A DNA stretch of 64,000 nt from Patagioenas fasciata (Eukaryota; Chordata; Aves; Columbiformes; Columbidae). Positions 1 through 13,547 of this stretch are shown in pieces. The position numbers were made by a program, and so were the translations under genes. The notes below the pieces were generated by a model that made no database searches, was not told the DNA's origin, and was given only the letters and a program-made list of their open reading frames with translations. The DNA lies in contig NC_092523.1 of the NCBI RefSeq assembly GCF_037038585.1, forward strand, positions 29,517,501-29,581,500, read 5' to 3'. How positions within the stretch are numbered: the first letter of the stretch is position 1; each line of letters opens with the position of its first letter.

Positions 1-3000
1 GGTCCGGATTAAATTAATTAGTTTAAAGAGGGGATTTTTGCTAACATGACCTGTTTTATCAGAAATATATCAGGGAAGAATTCCTGAGCAGCTGAGCAGA
101 CCGTACAGGAGCGGAAGGGGTTTCCATGTGAGGATGGGTGAAAGGAGCAGAGGAGATGAGATGCTCTAAAATCCAAATTGCTATGATGCTAACAAACTCA
201 GTTGCTCAGCAGGTCATATTAGCCTGGGCATGGTGCCATGCAGCTGAGGGGACAACATGCAGTCAGCAGTGGCTCTGGGATCTCTGTAACATCTCCTGCT
301 GTGTACTGTAGACGTCTACTCTGTGTTTTCTTCAGACCATTCATGCTACAACTGTTTTTATGAGGCAAAAGGAGCCTCAGACTTGACAAGATGCACAGAC
401 TTGAAGTCCAAAATGAAATTATTAGTTCATCTAATGTGGGCTCCCATATATCTCAGGATATTAAATTTCACCTATTTATTTTCTGAAGGCTGGAACTAAT
501 CCAAAGCCTACTGCCTTTGGACTTATTCCAGCAAATTCAATGGATTCTGATTCAGGCTCTGAATCAAGCCTTAACTTTATACATTTTTGATTATTGAAAG
601 GACTCTAATCCCCTCCTGCCTCCATGTGTGCTGATACAGAGACCTCATTTTCCATTGGTTAATACTGGAATTTGTCACTCTGCAGGAAACATGCTACATT
701 TTAAATCAATGCAGTCAACCAGTGTATTTTTCTAATAGATTTTGTGGGTATATTAGTGAGCCATGTGGCACAAACTCAGGACACAGTTGACATTAATTAT
801 TTCTAAAACTCAATCAGCTGTAAGCATAGAAACGGAATTATCATCCTTCAGCTTCAAAATACATGTCTCTGCCCCCTGAGTCACAGGTTATGTCCCCAGG
901 GATGGAAGGTGAGTCACACACCCAGAGGGGTAAACCAGTATCCCTATTCAGGTATATACTCTCAAAGCTTTGTGAAAAAATATATCTGGCTGATTGCTAG
1001 AGTAAAGAAAAGCAAGATTTTCCCTTACACCATTCACAAAATAACAAGTGGAAAGTTGAAAGTTTGGTCCAAGGCAAAATGTTTTTGTTTCTGAAAGCAG
1101 CAGAGAAGAAGGGGAGATGAGAGATGACAAGGTAAACTAATGAAGCGAGGGTGGCATTTGCACTGTGAGCCTGAGCAGGCAGAAGGAAATATTTCCCTCC
1201 ACCTTGGGGAAATCTCTGTTCTGTGTCTCTCAGCAACCAAGAGGCAACAAGTATACACAAGGGAGAGGAGGTTGGCACAGTACCAACCCCTATATATAAT
1301 TATCTGAAGAAACTTAGATGTGAGTGCTGAAGAGAAAAGAGCTCCTGAGAACAAGAGATGATGGCAGCTGTGTGCAGAGTTACTTAGGATATACCCACAA
1401 ACTTCATTCCTTTTATAATTTCAAAAAGAAAATAGAACCAACGTGTTGAAAGCAGAGTGCAAGGGTTAATCATTTTACAGATATAAATAACATGAGGTCC
1501 AGATCACTCTGCAAATACAGCTTCCAGCTATGCCTGACTTAACAGTGTTCCTTTACTTGTGGCAGTGTAATAAGACAATTCAACACATTGTCAAGGTATT
1601 TTGCGGTACTTTGTCATCTCCAGCCAACTTCTGAAGGGTTGTGTGGTGAGAAGGGAACTTCACAAACTGATGCACTAACAACGTGCTGAGCTGCTCTCAG
1701 AGGAGTGTACCAGGTCTCAGTGAAGTTAACAGGTTGCAGTCTTGGTTCCACTCCCGTTCTTTTTTCTGTCTCCTGCCCTAGAATTTTAATTCAATACTGG
1801 GGAGAAACTGTAGCTACCAGCTAATTAGTGCAAGCTTCAGAAAAGTGTAATCTTCCCAGTAACCTAGGAAATCCTGAGAAAATACTGAGCTTCTAACAAG
1901 TCAACTCATGACCTATCAGGGCAATTAATTATCTCCTTTTATTTAGGACCTTTAAACATAATAATTAATAAATTTATTCCTCTCTGCACTGCAGTGGTTT
2001 GTGCAGTGTCGTAATTCAGCACTAATTCTTGGCATGGACATATCTTAGCCTCTTCTGTGTAACTAAAAGCTCTGGAAAATCAGACTGCAGTTACTGCAGC
2101 CACCAGCAAGGGAAGAACCAGTGTGTATATAAGGGAGGTTACTGAAGAGGGAGATGCCTCCTCCCCATAACAGGAACCATCGCCTCACAGCTTGGTTCTC
2201 CAAGCTGGGAATGAGATACAGCAGTTCTGATGCCCACTTGCCTTTGCTGTCCCATTCTTCTGGCAAAACAAATACTCTTCAGGATTATACAGAGCCTGGT
2301 CCTCTGAGACAAGGGCCATAAGGGGTCTTTTACCTCCCAGGTGAAGCTAGGCACAGCTCTGTCCTCATTGCTCTCAAGCTGCTGCAGGCCACTTGGTGAC
2401 CAGACAACCGTTTTAGAGGACCATCTCTAATCTCATCACTCTGGTGCTTGGAAACATTTTGATCACCAGCCTAAATATGTGCATGGTTGATATTTACTTC
2501 TTTACTGTTATTTTGTTTATCAATATCTGTTAACACATTTATTCTTTTGCTTTTCATTAAATGAGTCTTCTCCCTTCTGGTATTTACTCAGCTGATACAT
2601 TCCTGGATTAGCTAGAGGAAGAAACAATGGATTATCGAAATCTTTCTCTAGCAGAGGCATCTTGTAAACTTATCTACATTGCTCTGGAAATGTAGCAATG
2701 CCCTTCTCTTCTGAGAAAAAAAGATGTGTGCTAAAGGATGAAAACACAGAAGCAGCATTGCACAGCTTTGCTGGCTTATGGGAATCTGTCAAGGCATGTT
2801 AATAAAATAATATTATTGAAACAAAAGTTTAAGGTGATGCTGCCAACTTGAAATTATGCCCATGTCTGCAAATTAGGTTATTATCAAAGTGGCAAGCAAT
2901 ATATAATACAATAAACAAACTTGGCACATCTTTTCTCTGTTATGAGGGAACTATTCAGATCATTTTTTTTTCCACTAAGAAGACCCTTGTGAAATGTAAA

Positions 3001-4108
3001 ACCCAGAGATTAGGAAAACAAACCAGTAAGAACAAATAATGTGACAAAAATATTTCAAAGGGATTTCAAAAGAAATGCTAGAGATAGCATTTCAAAACTG
3101 TGCTATCAGAACTTGATTTTTTCAAAGTTTTCCTCCAACAGAAATCATAACAACCTGATAGTGATCAAAGTTTGTAATGAAGCAAATTTAATGCCATGAT
3201 ATAACTTTTTGATCTATGTCACCATACCCTTTGGTAAAATGAGTGACCTTTGCACATCAAAATCCTTTGATACAAGTATAGGAAATGAGAAATCAATCTA
3301 AAATGTTATTTTCTTCAAAGCACTTGTCAAATAAAGTAAAAATCAGCCAAATCAGCCTAAATATTGTGTGTAGTCACATTCTTCTAAGATTTCTTGTAAG
3401 AATGTTATCTACATTACTGAAAATACTGCATATCTCATTTTCATGAGGCAGCATACCATACGCTCATCAATATTTTCATAAAATTAAGTATTTTTTTCAA
3501 ACTCTCCTGTCTTTTGATATGCTATACAAACATTTATGATTACAGTCACCCTGTCTGTTGAACCCATGCCCAGTCACATCAGCTCTACTCAGATGATACT
3601 GGTGGCAGAAGGAGAAGGAGCTGGGAAGGAGCTGTCTGCATTTTGTTGGTCCGTGTTCTTCACCACTGTCTATTCTCAGAATGTTTAGAGAAGTCTTGGA
3701 TCCCTAGATGCACCAATCCCATCACAATCTCCTTCTCTCTCGGGTGTGTTTCTCCTGACTCAGTCCAGAACTGCAGTATCTGCTCTGCCTGTGCCACCAG
3801 CACAGCTCATAGCCTCAGCGCTGGTTTAGCTGCCGGGGAGCAAACATCGACCTGTCTTTCTCTTGATCCAATTTTTCTCTGTCCCCAGTCCAATAAATGG
3901 GAATGTGCTTCAGTCTGAAGACAGACAGATGGAGGAAGAGCCTCAGGATGTGTCTGTCTGTTGCAATAGCTTGAAAGCGAGCCAGCACAACTGCACCATT
4001 GCACAAAGTAGTAAACAAGCCCAATTGGAGTAGGGAGTTGAGATATGTCAGGTGTTCAGTGTCAGCTCTTGAGCTGGGGAAGGTCACTACACAGCAGAGA
4101 TGATTTCA

Positions 4109-4162
4109 TTCTTCTCTCTTTTCTCTTTCTCTTTCTCTCTTTCCTTTCCCCCCCCCCCCCCC
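4109..4162. repeat. Polypyrimidine tract ending in a C15 run
   Basis: A CT-rich low-complexity tract (repeats of CTTTCT and similar) leads directly into an uninterrupted run of about 15 C at 4148-4162. It is a length-variable simple repeat with no gene nearby. Confidence 0.9.
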
Positions 4163-7100
4163 TATGCCCTGGGAACACAGTGAAAAAACAGATTAATAAA
4201 GAAGTGTGGAAGATGGGAGCCTGACTGTTTCAATGGATTTTTCTAGTTTACAATTTGGGTCTTTTTAATATTGTCAAAAAAATAAGAGATTTATTTGAGA
4301 AAACTAAAAAGAAAACCTCCCACAAATGTCTATTAAAAATTTCCAGTAAAAAAGCAGTGACCTGTTTCGGCTAGTTGAAGCTTTTTCATTTACGTTAGCT
4401 GCCAGAAGGCCATTTGAAGCAATGATTTGGCACTGCTAGCCATAGAGGCATTTTGGATGGAAAATGCCCACTGAGCTACACTCACTGTCCCAAGTTTCTT
4501 CCATAGTGATGCTGAAAGAGAACCTCTGACATGAGGTGATGTATATATAGGTGTAGCACGTTGAAGTTTTTTAAACATCTTATAGTGAGTTTTGGGAACA
4601 TTGATCTCAACCCAGGTCCCAGGTAGTATAGGCAAGCAGAGAGACTTTTTATGTATGCTATCCAGAGGTACAGGTTTTGACTAAATGCTTGCAGAATCCC
4701 TGATTAATTCTTATGTACTTAGTACAATGATAATTTTTTTTATGTTTGGGAAATATCAATGCTTGCCAAAATATGCTGTTGGGTCTAATTAATTATTTTT
4801 CAAGAGAAACCCCACACACTTCAGCATGCTTAACTATTTGTTCTGCTGCACCAGTGCTGTGCTTCTGGGATGCCACCATCAGCAGAATTTGGCAAGAGGA
4901 GGGGGAATCAGGCAGGGATGTGGTTTATCAACCTACAGCAGGCATAGGCATCCCGACAAATTTAAGATTTTTGTTGACGCGATTGTCCTCAGGATCAGGA
5001 CCTCTAAATTTTCATAGCTGTCTGGTGATTGCAGAAGCCTTTTTATCTGCATCCTTCCTCTAAATGATAGCAGCAAATCCAGCGTCTCCATCAGATACAG
5101 TGTACAGCCTCTTTGAAGAGTGTCAGATGTTGCTAGCATGATGCTCGCCACGCTTGGAGAGCGTCAGCCCAGTTGCTCATCAGGGAGCAAGGGACTGGCT
5201 CAGTAATATCCACCACTTCAGAAGCCAGGGTCAGAGAATTTCTGCACATTTTTGAGAGTATGTGCTAGGCAGGTAGGATGCCCACTGCCTGTGCACAGAA
5301 TGTAGAACAATGGAAGACACTATGGAGAAGAATGAAAGCAGCAATAGTTGAAAGAAGCCCTTGCAGGCCTATGGAAGGATTTAATGAAACTCTGAATCTA
5401 CTTTGTGAAATCTACTCCCTTGCAGCATCATTAGCTGGCAGGTTAACCTGGCTTCAGATAGCAAGGGATCTCCCTGCCCCACCACTCTGTGCATTGCCAC
5501 TGAGGGGTCCCTGGGCAGCCTGTGTGTCTCACCAGCTCTGTCCCACCAGCTCTGTGTGAGGTGGAATCCCACTGCGTTTCTTCCAGAGGCGCCTGTAAGT
5601 CCCCAGGGGCAGAAGCTGATTTTGGATGGCTTACAAGAGCACATGACATGCCTGTGTAGAGCCTGCAGCTCTGCTGTGAGGGGTTGAGGAATCTAAGCAA
5701 ATGGTCAACTTCTTGAGATTTAGGAAACCGTCTGGTATTTAGGCTAGAGTAAAAACAAATGTTCTCTGCAAGAGCAGATGAGGATGCTGTGTTTCACTTC
5801 CTGGAATTTAGGGCTGGCAAAAACAGAATCCTTTTAATTCATATCATATCAAGGTCTTCTGCACATTCTTTCTGAATGGGAGATGCTGGAAGTGGAAAGT
5901 TGGCTCTGATTTTATGTGTTTCCAAAACAAAGTCATTTTGTTGGTATTCTTAATATAGATTGAATGAGTGAAACGAAAACACTAAAAACTTTTCTTAGAA
6001 CCCTACCTTTAGAACACTGTTTTTTTCTGAGACACATCTAGGAGACCCCTGTAGATACAGTTTACTACATATAATATTATACTCTCAGATATTCTGTATT
6101 ACCATTTCAGTTTTCCAAAACTGAAAAACATCACAGGTGATCACTGTGACTTCAAAGAAAACAGGCTCATCCTCTTGGTCCAGTTCTTTGCTCATTGTAA
6201 CTTACTCTGTCTCAGCTCTGCCTCCACTGTTAACCTGAAGAATGACATAAAGCATAAATATAAAATTGCTTTTGGCTAGGTTAGAGCTTCTGTAGATCCC
6301 TCTTCTTTTATCTCTCCTTCCTGTGGTCTCCAGAGCTGAACCCTCCTGGTGCTCCAGGGCTGGAGCCACAGGGATGGTCTTTTACATGCTCCAAAGCCAC
6401 AAAGGCATGATGAGGAAAGAGTGGCCTCCTGAGCACCCCATGGCCTGTGTGGTTGGTGGCTGCACACCTTCCATCTCTGTTCTGTCTCAAGGACAGCGAG
6501 GTTGCTACCTGGGCATGGCAGCAAGCATGTCCTCAAATGTATTACTGTCCTGCCCCCTGGCCACGTCTGCAGGCTTATTGTGTGGTGAGACTGGTCCTCA
6601 GGCATCCCCAGAAAATGGTAGAGACCTAAGTCCACATGGATATAGTCAATACATTGCCATATTAACGTATCGCATTCAAGTTCTGACATCAGGGTAACAT
6701 CAGATTTCTCAGCACTGACTCCTTGCCAAGGGAAGCCACAGTGCTGGGATCTTTTGGGCTCACCTCCTGCTCAGAATTCAAACAAACTCAAAAGAGTCAC
6801 TCCTCGCATGTTTCACCCTCTGTAGAGGTAGAAAGCTTTTGTCCCTGGAGAACACCTCACCACAGACTACATTAGGTATGATTTTGTGGTGTCTCCTTTC
6901 TGCTGCGGCTCCTGGAGACACCACAGGAGTTGCAGAGCTGGTGGAGCTGTGGAGCTGGGTGGTGGGAGCCCGTGGTGCCTGTGCTCACAGACGCCACTTG
7001 TTTTATTTTTGTTTCTGGGTGGAAAGCCAGCAGGTGATTCTAATCCCATTTTGAATGCGTCTCTCTCAGAGTCTGGTTCTCTTCTTGTGTAACACTGCAA

Positions 7101-9378
7101 CGCTGAGATATTTTGGGACACTTTTACTAACCATGGCAGATACACATTCCTGGAGGCTGGAGCAAGGGTGTTTTTCAGTGCAGGGCCACATGTTTGAGTG
7201 ATTCCAGCTGAGAAACCCAATCTCTCTGGTGGTCTGACAGAGCCCAGGTTTCCTGACCTTCATAAAACTGTGCCACCCACCTCAGTAAGAAACCCCCTTG
7301 ATGTCACACACCATCTTCTTTCTCACTGCATACCCCAGTGACCTGGGACTCCATACTTGCTACTCCTGAGTTTGGGCAGGCAGAGCAGTTTAGGGGCAAG
7401 GAGGGCGCTGAGGAGAAGAGAAGAAATTAAGCTATCCATGAATTACAGCAGATTTCATTCAGGCTCCAGTAGACTCTTCGAGGGATCCAGTGGTTTTTTT
7501 TTGAAAGCAAATTTGTTACATCCTTAATTCCAAATAATCCCTGCTACTGAAATGGGATGCAAACGTCCTCTGCTGTAATCCTGCTTCTCCCTTTACTCCT
7601 CAAAATAATTGAGGGGTGATAGTTACACAAGGTGACTGCCTACCCTAGCTCCTCTTGTCCCCCTTATCTCCATTCAGATGCTAATGATGGTTTAAACCAA
7701 TGTTTGTGATTCATGAGCCTAAAGCAAAGCTTAAGCAGAAGGTCTGTAGACAGTACAGGAGCTAGCTACTCTCCTTCTTTTCCTAAGTCAATATTGGGAT
7801 AGGCGGTAGTGAAAAAAACCAACATACGGAGAAGGAATTTGAAGCCAGGAGAGCTTCAGAAGCCATCAGAATAAGCAGCCCCACAGGGCAAAGGGCAATA
7901 GAGGGGCACTGGCAGGTGTTAAGTGGGCTGGGGGACCATTTGTCTTCCAGAAAAAAAAAAAGCACTCAGCTCTTCAGATATTTACAATGGCTTCTGTCCA
8001 CTCACACTGTTGAACTACCTATATATTTTAATCTCCCATAAGCACAACTGCGTGCTTATGACTTTCTTCCTAACAGCAGAGGCTACAGTTGTACTTCGGA
8101 GCACTATTTTGATCAGCCCCCAGCTGTACAGCTGCTGATGCTTCTGGAGTAAAACATTTCCTTGCACCCTTCATCTTGTCAAGCTGACTAAATCCTGCTA
8201 TGTTTTGGAAAATGATAATCAGAGCAGGCCTCATAGATTCATTCAGACCACCAGAAAGTCTGCTTGCAGCTTTCTTACCAAGAAAGTTCTATAGAGGTGT
8301 GGATTAAACTGTACTTTTTCCTTATAGTAGTATAAAGCATATTGGGAGAAAAACAACTAAGGAGAGAAAATATAAGTTCAGTGATGGGTATGAATTGGAA
8401 GAATTTATTTGGATTGACTTTGGCTCTACAGATGTTTTCTCCCATCACAAAGACAGAGGGAGAGGAAATTCTGTATTCTCTTGACAATGAGGAGAGCATG
8501 TTTCTATTCCCTCTGACTATGAAAATAGAAAATAGGAACAAAGTGACCTGTTCCTACTCTATTCCTTCTTTGTGGTGTCATCATTGATGGACAAAGAGAG
8601 TCAGCAAAGAGCATTGTTCTGATTTGGACATTTTTTATATCCTTACAGCTATTTCTTCAGCACGTAGCCTGTTAATGTGGGACAAAGGAAGTAAAACATG
8701 GATGGCAATAGGGTCCAGGAAGGTGAGGGATAATCCCATTATTCCTTTTCTATTAAAGAAACCTCAAATTGGTAAAATCAGACTGGGACTCATCTTCCTG
8801 GCTCTAGCAGTACAGGTCTTTTCAGAGCTGAGGTCTGGACTCTCCCACATTTGCTTCCTGCATCCCTCTGAGGAACCCGTGCAGGGCGGAGGAAGGATGG
8901 TGGATGAGCTCATTGCATTGGGGCATGGCGTGTCTCACTGCTCCCTAACTCTACAGACCTGCTCAAGAAACACCTGAAAAGGTCGCTCTGTGAAAGAGTC
9001 AGCTCCACCGTGATGTCTTTGTTCACTGATTCAGCAAAGAGTCCTCTAGCAGAAAGAAGGCAGACAAGGCTTGATATCCCTGTATTTTTGAAATAACAAA
9101 CAAGATTTGACTCCTCCTGCATCCCAAGCACACTTAAAAAGAGCAAACCGAATTTTCCAAGTCAGTGCTTTTCATACACCACAAGGAACCAAAGAGAGGT
9201 GTAGCTGATTCTCGTTTTTGCCCTCTTTTCCTACAGACCCTGAAGAAAGACCTGGTTAACCTGTGGTGAAGATCTGGGACCACTCAAGAGAACAATATTT
9301 TGTTGGAGCTGAATGTTAGGCCTGAAAAAAATTGTCCAGTATCTTCTCACCAACTATTATACAATCGAATTATGGTGA

Positions 9379-9439
9379 AATAGTTTCTATTAGGGACATG
9401 GGCCTAAGAAATGAAGTGATAGTGGACATAGAAACTATT
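9379..9439. repeat. Perfect 12-bp inverted repeat with 37-nt loop
   Basis: AATAGTTTCTAT at 9379-9390 is the exact reverse complement of ATAGAAACTATT at 9428-9439. The arms are separated by 37 bases and do not extend further in either direction. It could form a small stem-loop. No transcript evidence is visible, and a chance origin in AT-rich DNA is possible. Confidence 0.75.
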
Positions 9440-12015
9440 AAGGGACTTGTTGTCTGGTTCACAGGAGCTAGAAAAATGTCTAGTAATTTATGGATCTTCA
9501 GTTTTTCAGCATTCCTTTTGTGATTCTTTTCAGAGTTTGCTTCCCAGGGACACTAAGCCAGTGTGTTGAGTTTAGCAATCAGATAACAAGGTTTTCACCA
9601 TTAAAAAAACTGTTGACAAGTGAGGTATAAATTCAGATTCATTGCCATGCCTGTGTTGTGGCTAGAACAGTGAAATGTTCACCAGCAAGAAGAAACTTGC
9701 TACTGCCACAGCAGCAATCACATCATTTTAACTGATTTTTTTTTTTTTTGAGGAGGAAATGCCTGTAAAATGATAAGCTTCTGTACATAACATGTTTTAA
9801 ACACAGTTGGTTATCAAGGGTTAACTTGGCTAGTGGAAACAAAGTGAAAGTTTTAAAATACTGCTGCCATGGAGAACAAATGCCTTCAAAGCTCCTATAG
9901 CATATGTTATTTAGAACAGCACTGAAACAATGTTCTGGTTTGAATTATTTTTCTTCACAGTACTTCTCTAACTTTATTGCCAAAGAAAAGGCTTCCAGAG
10001 CCAATTCTTAATCGTAATTATACCAGATTCAATCTGGCATATTTCCCTTGAAGTTGGAGTTACACCAGATTTACACAAAGCAGAATCTGTCCGAGTTTCC
10101 ACACTAGACACTTTCTCAAAAGATAGTTTAGGATAAAAATTGGGGTATCTGACTACAACAGCCAGAAGTCCAAGGATCAACATCTACCTACATACTGCTG
10201 TATCCTCTCTTCATGAGTCATGCCAGAGCTCCCCTGGCTGAGCTGAGCCTGAGCTGTAGCTTCACTGCCATGGCTACAGGGAAGGGACCTATCTCTGCAT
10301 TTTCCTCTCATCTCAGTTCTTCATTTCTTCCTGTTCAACCACCTTGCCCAACTGAAGTGCATATAATAGAGTACTCTAAAGGATTGTCAACAATGTGCAG
10401 ACAAATAAACTTGTAACTGAAGTAGCAAGTGTTCCCCGCAGAATCAGAGGAAGCTCGGAATGAAATCTGGTGACCTCAGACGAAAGGAAAAGCCAAAATA
10501 GTCTTTTCTAGAAGTAACAAAAAAGAGAGGAACAGTTTCCCCTGATTTTTCAGTATCAGTCCCTCCTGCATCCCAACTGAAGAAAGAAAACTGAATGTGC
10601 AGGCTTCAGTCACTGGCACTCTTGGAGTGGTTCCAGGTGTGATTGGCATCTGTTTGACTTCTTCCATCACAGATTATGGTTATGGAACTGACCTCAGTTT
10701 TGTGTCTGAGCACAGGAAACACACAGTGCGGCAAGAAGAATGACAATGTCATTCATACCTCCTGCCAACACACCTCCAGCACTATCTTGGTAAATATAAG
10801 CAAAATGAAGACTTGAATTCAATGACTAAGAGGAATGACTAAATTTGTTTCCAGGTCTGGAGCTTTCTGCTGATTTTATCAATGCTGATGCTGATCCTTG
10901 CAGTTCTTAATAGTGGATTAGGGGTTGGCCTGTATTGGAAAGTATTGGATGAAACTCAAAACCTCCACTGTTTCCACACAAACCCCAGCTCTTCATGCTC
11001 TTAGGAGGCATTGATGGCTTTTCTTCCCCTTCATCCCTGGCATGAGGAGAACTATGCTCAGAATCTCCGTGTCACAGAAACAGAGGGATAATGTTCTGTT
11101 TGTCATGGTATTTTAGAGCATGAAATATGCAGGGAGGTGAGGGATTCTTTTAGAAAGCCAATTGCAATTTAGAAACTTTGGCCATGACTCCAGTTATTCT
11201 ACAGCAAATCATCACAAAGGGATGTGTTGTTTATCACTAAGCATCAGAAGAAAATCTGTCCTGAGAAGCAGCAGGAAAATGACATCCCATGTCTGGAGCA
11301 TGGGCAGTTCAGGGTAGTCAGTAAAGAGATTTGTCTCTCTTGAGTCTCCCCCATGATGGCTCTTCTGTGCCTATGGGAGGGATGTACAGTGGATGAGGTC
11401 AGCCATGGCATGTGTGGGGGTTGATGCTGACATGGACCAGGGCTGGCCTATGCCCATTGTGATCACTATGTCCAGGGTGGCCTCCGCATCAGCCAGGTTC
11501 CCCATGCAGATCTCAGGGCTAGGTCCCTGAACACAGCTGCCCGAGGGGGCAAAGCTGATACTAATAGTAAGTAGACAAAGAACCAAAGCAGCCTGGTCTG
11601 GCTGTGTTTGTGTCCTGCTGTAATCCATTAATTGCTGCAGCTTGAAAGAACAAAGGCAGAGATAATGGTCTCGGGACTTATGAACCGAAATCAAACCTGG
11701 GCTGAATCAGCAGAGGAGGTCCTTTGATTTCAGAAGAGAAAAATTTTCATTTGTGGCGCGGGAGGAATAGCTCTCTGTTCTTTACTTGCAGCATGCCACA
11801 TGCCAAGCTGCTGAGCCCGGCCCACGGTAGCTAGGGGCCGTGCAGGGCTGGACCTGCGGGGATGAAGCCTTCAGATTCTCGGGGATGGGAGGGCGGCCCG
11901 TCTTCCCCGTCCTTTCCAAACCCGGTCGATCCCTTAATCAACAACAGAGACACCACAGACTGGCGGGGCGCCCGATGCCCCCGGCTCCGCCGGGCTCGCT
12001 GCTCCCGCGGGCTCC

Positions 12016-12031
12016 GGTGCCCTCTAGTGTC
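12016..12031 (-). promoter_or_regulatory. Strong CTCF-like motif
   Basis: On the minus strand this reads GACACTAGAGGGCACC. It matches 13 of 14 positions of the commonly used CTCF core CCASYAGRKGGCRS. It lies about 4.2 kb upstream of the exon 1 donor, at the 5' edge of the CpG-rich domain. Binding is inferred from the motif only. Confidence 0.55.
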
Positions 12032-13436
12032 GCGGGTGGCGGCGTCGCTGCCCGGGCACCCGCTGCCGGTGGTAAAAGGGGTCTCCGGGAGCTCCCCGCC
12101 CCGGGGGCTCAGGGGCTAGGGCAGCGCGAAAGGCGGAGCAAGGCGCTAGTGAAGTGCTGGCGGGAGGAACAACCCGTCTTCCCCTCGCCTTTCTGGGCTG
12201 CCTTACCCTTAAACTGGGTTTGGGCCACTTCTGAACCAGAGTGGCCTTTTCATTCTGTCCCAGTTAAAAAGTCAGGGAGGGAGTAGAAGGAAAAACAAAG
12301 TTTGTTTTTCAAACATTAAGGCTTCCACGGCTGTTTTGGCATCTTTTAATGTCAAGAGCCAAACACAACAACGAAGGCAAAACGCTGCAGCAGCAGCGGC
12401 CTCAGTGAGAAAACGATGGGCACGGGGAACTACGTTAACCAACCATGTGGGGAATCAAAATAAAGGTTACTGAGGGGAGACTGGGCGACTCAAGGCAGCC
12501 CATAATTTCTTTTGTCTGGCTTCCTGCTCTCCCAGTGACACGGAATCCCTGTTATTCAGAGTCACATCACTTTGAACAAACAGAATAAGGGAATCTGATG
12601 TTGTGTCAAGAGGTAAAGAAAAAAACCACAAACTAACTAAAACACAAAAAAACCCACCCCAACAACTGGTAGGACTGTAAATGCACACAGTGACCTCCTA
12701 CAGGCAGCACACCTCTCCCGGGGGGGTCTAGGGGGCTTGGCGGTCCCCTGATTTGCTCTTCTTCTGTAGCAGGAAGCCCTCACCGCTGTGTTCTCCTCCC
12801 TTCACGGTAGATGCGAGCACAGATTTATAGCGATGATGAGAGGCTGTTCTGCCTCCTTTCTCACTCGGGAGTTTGAGGAGTCTCTGCTCCAGGCTGGAGC
12901 TGCTCTTTACCAGGCTGGGGCTCCTGCTCCAAAAGCCTGAGCCGGCTGCAACTGACCCCCGCACCGTGCATCGCTGCAACGTGGGTAACGATAATCAAAC
13001 CCAGACCTGCCTTCCCACCGAGACAAAAGGCTGCGGCCCCATGGCGGGGCTTCCCGCGGGGCGCCGAGCCGGGGTACCCCATCTCGCCTGCCCACGCCCC
13101 GCAGGAGGCCGTTCAGACCCCACATGAGCCACTATTAGGCTGCCTAATAGCCTCAGGCAGCTAAACGCTGCCCGGCTCACTCTTGGGAGAGAGTTGCAGG
13201 GAAGGGCTCATTATTCGCAGCAAACTGGGACTCCTCGAGGATGGGGAGACGCTCAACTGCTCCCAGCTCCCCTGGAAGCGTCCGAGAGCGGAGCGAGCCG
13301 CCCTGCAAAAATCCGTCCCGTCTGAGCTCGCTGCCCGGACTCTGCGGGCGCTGCGGGGACGAACACACCCCCGGGGGGGCAGGTTGGGAGCGTAAACAGG
13401 AGAGAGCGGCTCTAGCCCGGCCGCCGCAGTTTTGTT

Positions 13437-13480
13437 TAAGATGTGCAGCTTCCATCTGTTGCCGCATAAACACACGCTAG
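13437..13480. promoter_or_regulatory. E-box and forkhead-like motifs within the CpG domain
   Basis: Inside very GC-rich DNA this AT-richer block carries CATCTG (E-box) near 13454 and ATAAACA (forkhead-like) near 13466. It stands out in composition and could be a conserved regulatory element, but only the motifs are visible. Confidence 0.25.
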
Positions 13481-13506
13481 CGGGATGCCTTATGCTCCAG
13501 CTTTTC

Positions 13507-13547
13507 GGGGGAGGGGAAGGCGGGAGGAGAGGGGCAAGGAGAGGGGG
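13507..13547 (+). promoter_or_regulatory. Potential G-quadruplex on the + strand
   Basis: Five G-runs of 3-5 bases (13507-13511, 13513-13516, 13522-13524, 13531-13534, 13543-13547) are separated by loops of 1 to 8 bases. This meets the usual G-quadruplex rule with one run to spare. It lies about 2.7 kb upstream of the exon 1 donor. Confidence 0.5.

Larger units (their letters stand above)
1..11750. other. Intergenic region upstream of PDGFRA; no gene supported
   Basis: I see no open frame with a recognisable protein family and no exon-like segments with good splice borders. The frames present are short and of random composition. Simple-sequence features include a polypyrimidine/poly-C tract at 4109-4162, a poly-T run near 9731-9750 and a 12-base inverted repeat at 9379-9439. 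Base composition is AT-leaning and CpG-poor, unlike the next segment. In other vertebrates GSX2 and CHIC2 lie upstream of PDGFRA, but no homeobox-like frame is visible here. Confidence 0.7.

Noticed and set aside
6550..6566. CTCF-like CCAGGGGGCAG core on the minus strand
   Set aside because: The 3' half of the motif is good but the first three core bases do not match; too weak without binding data.
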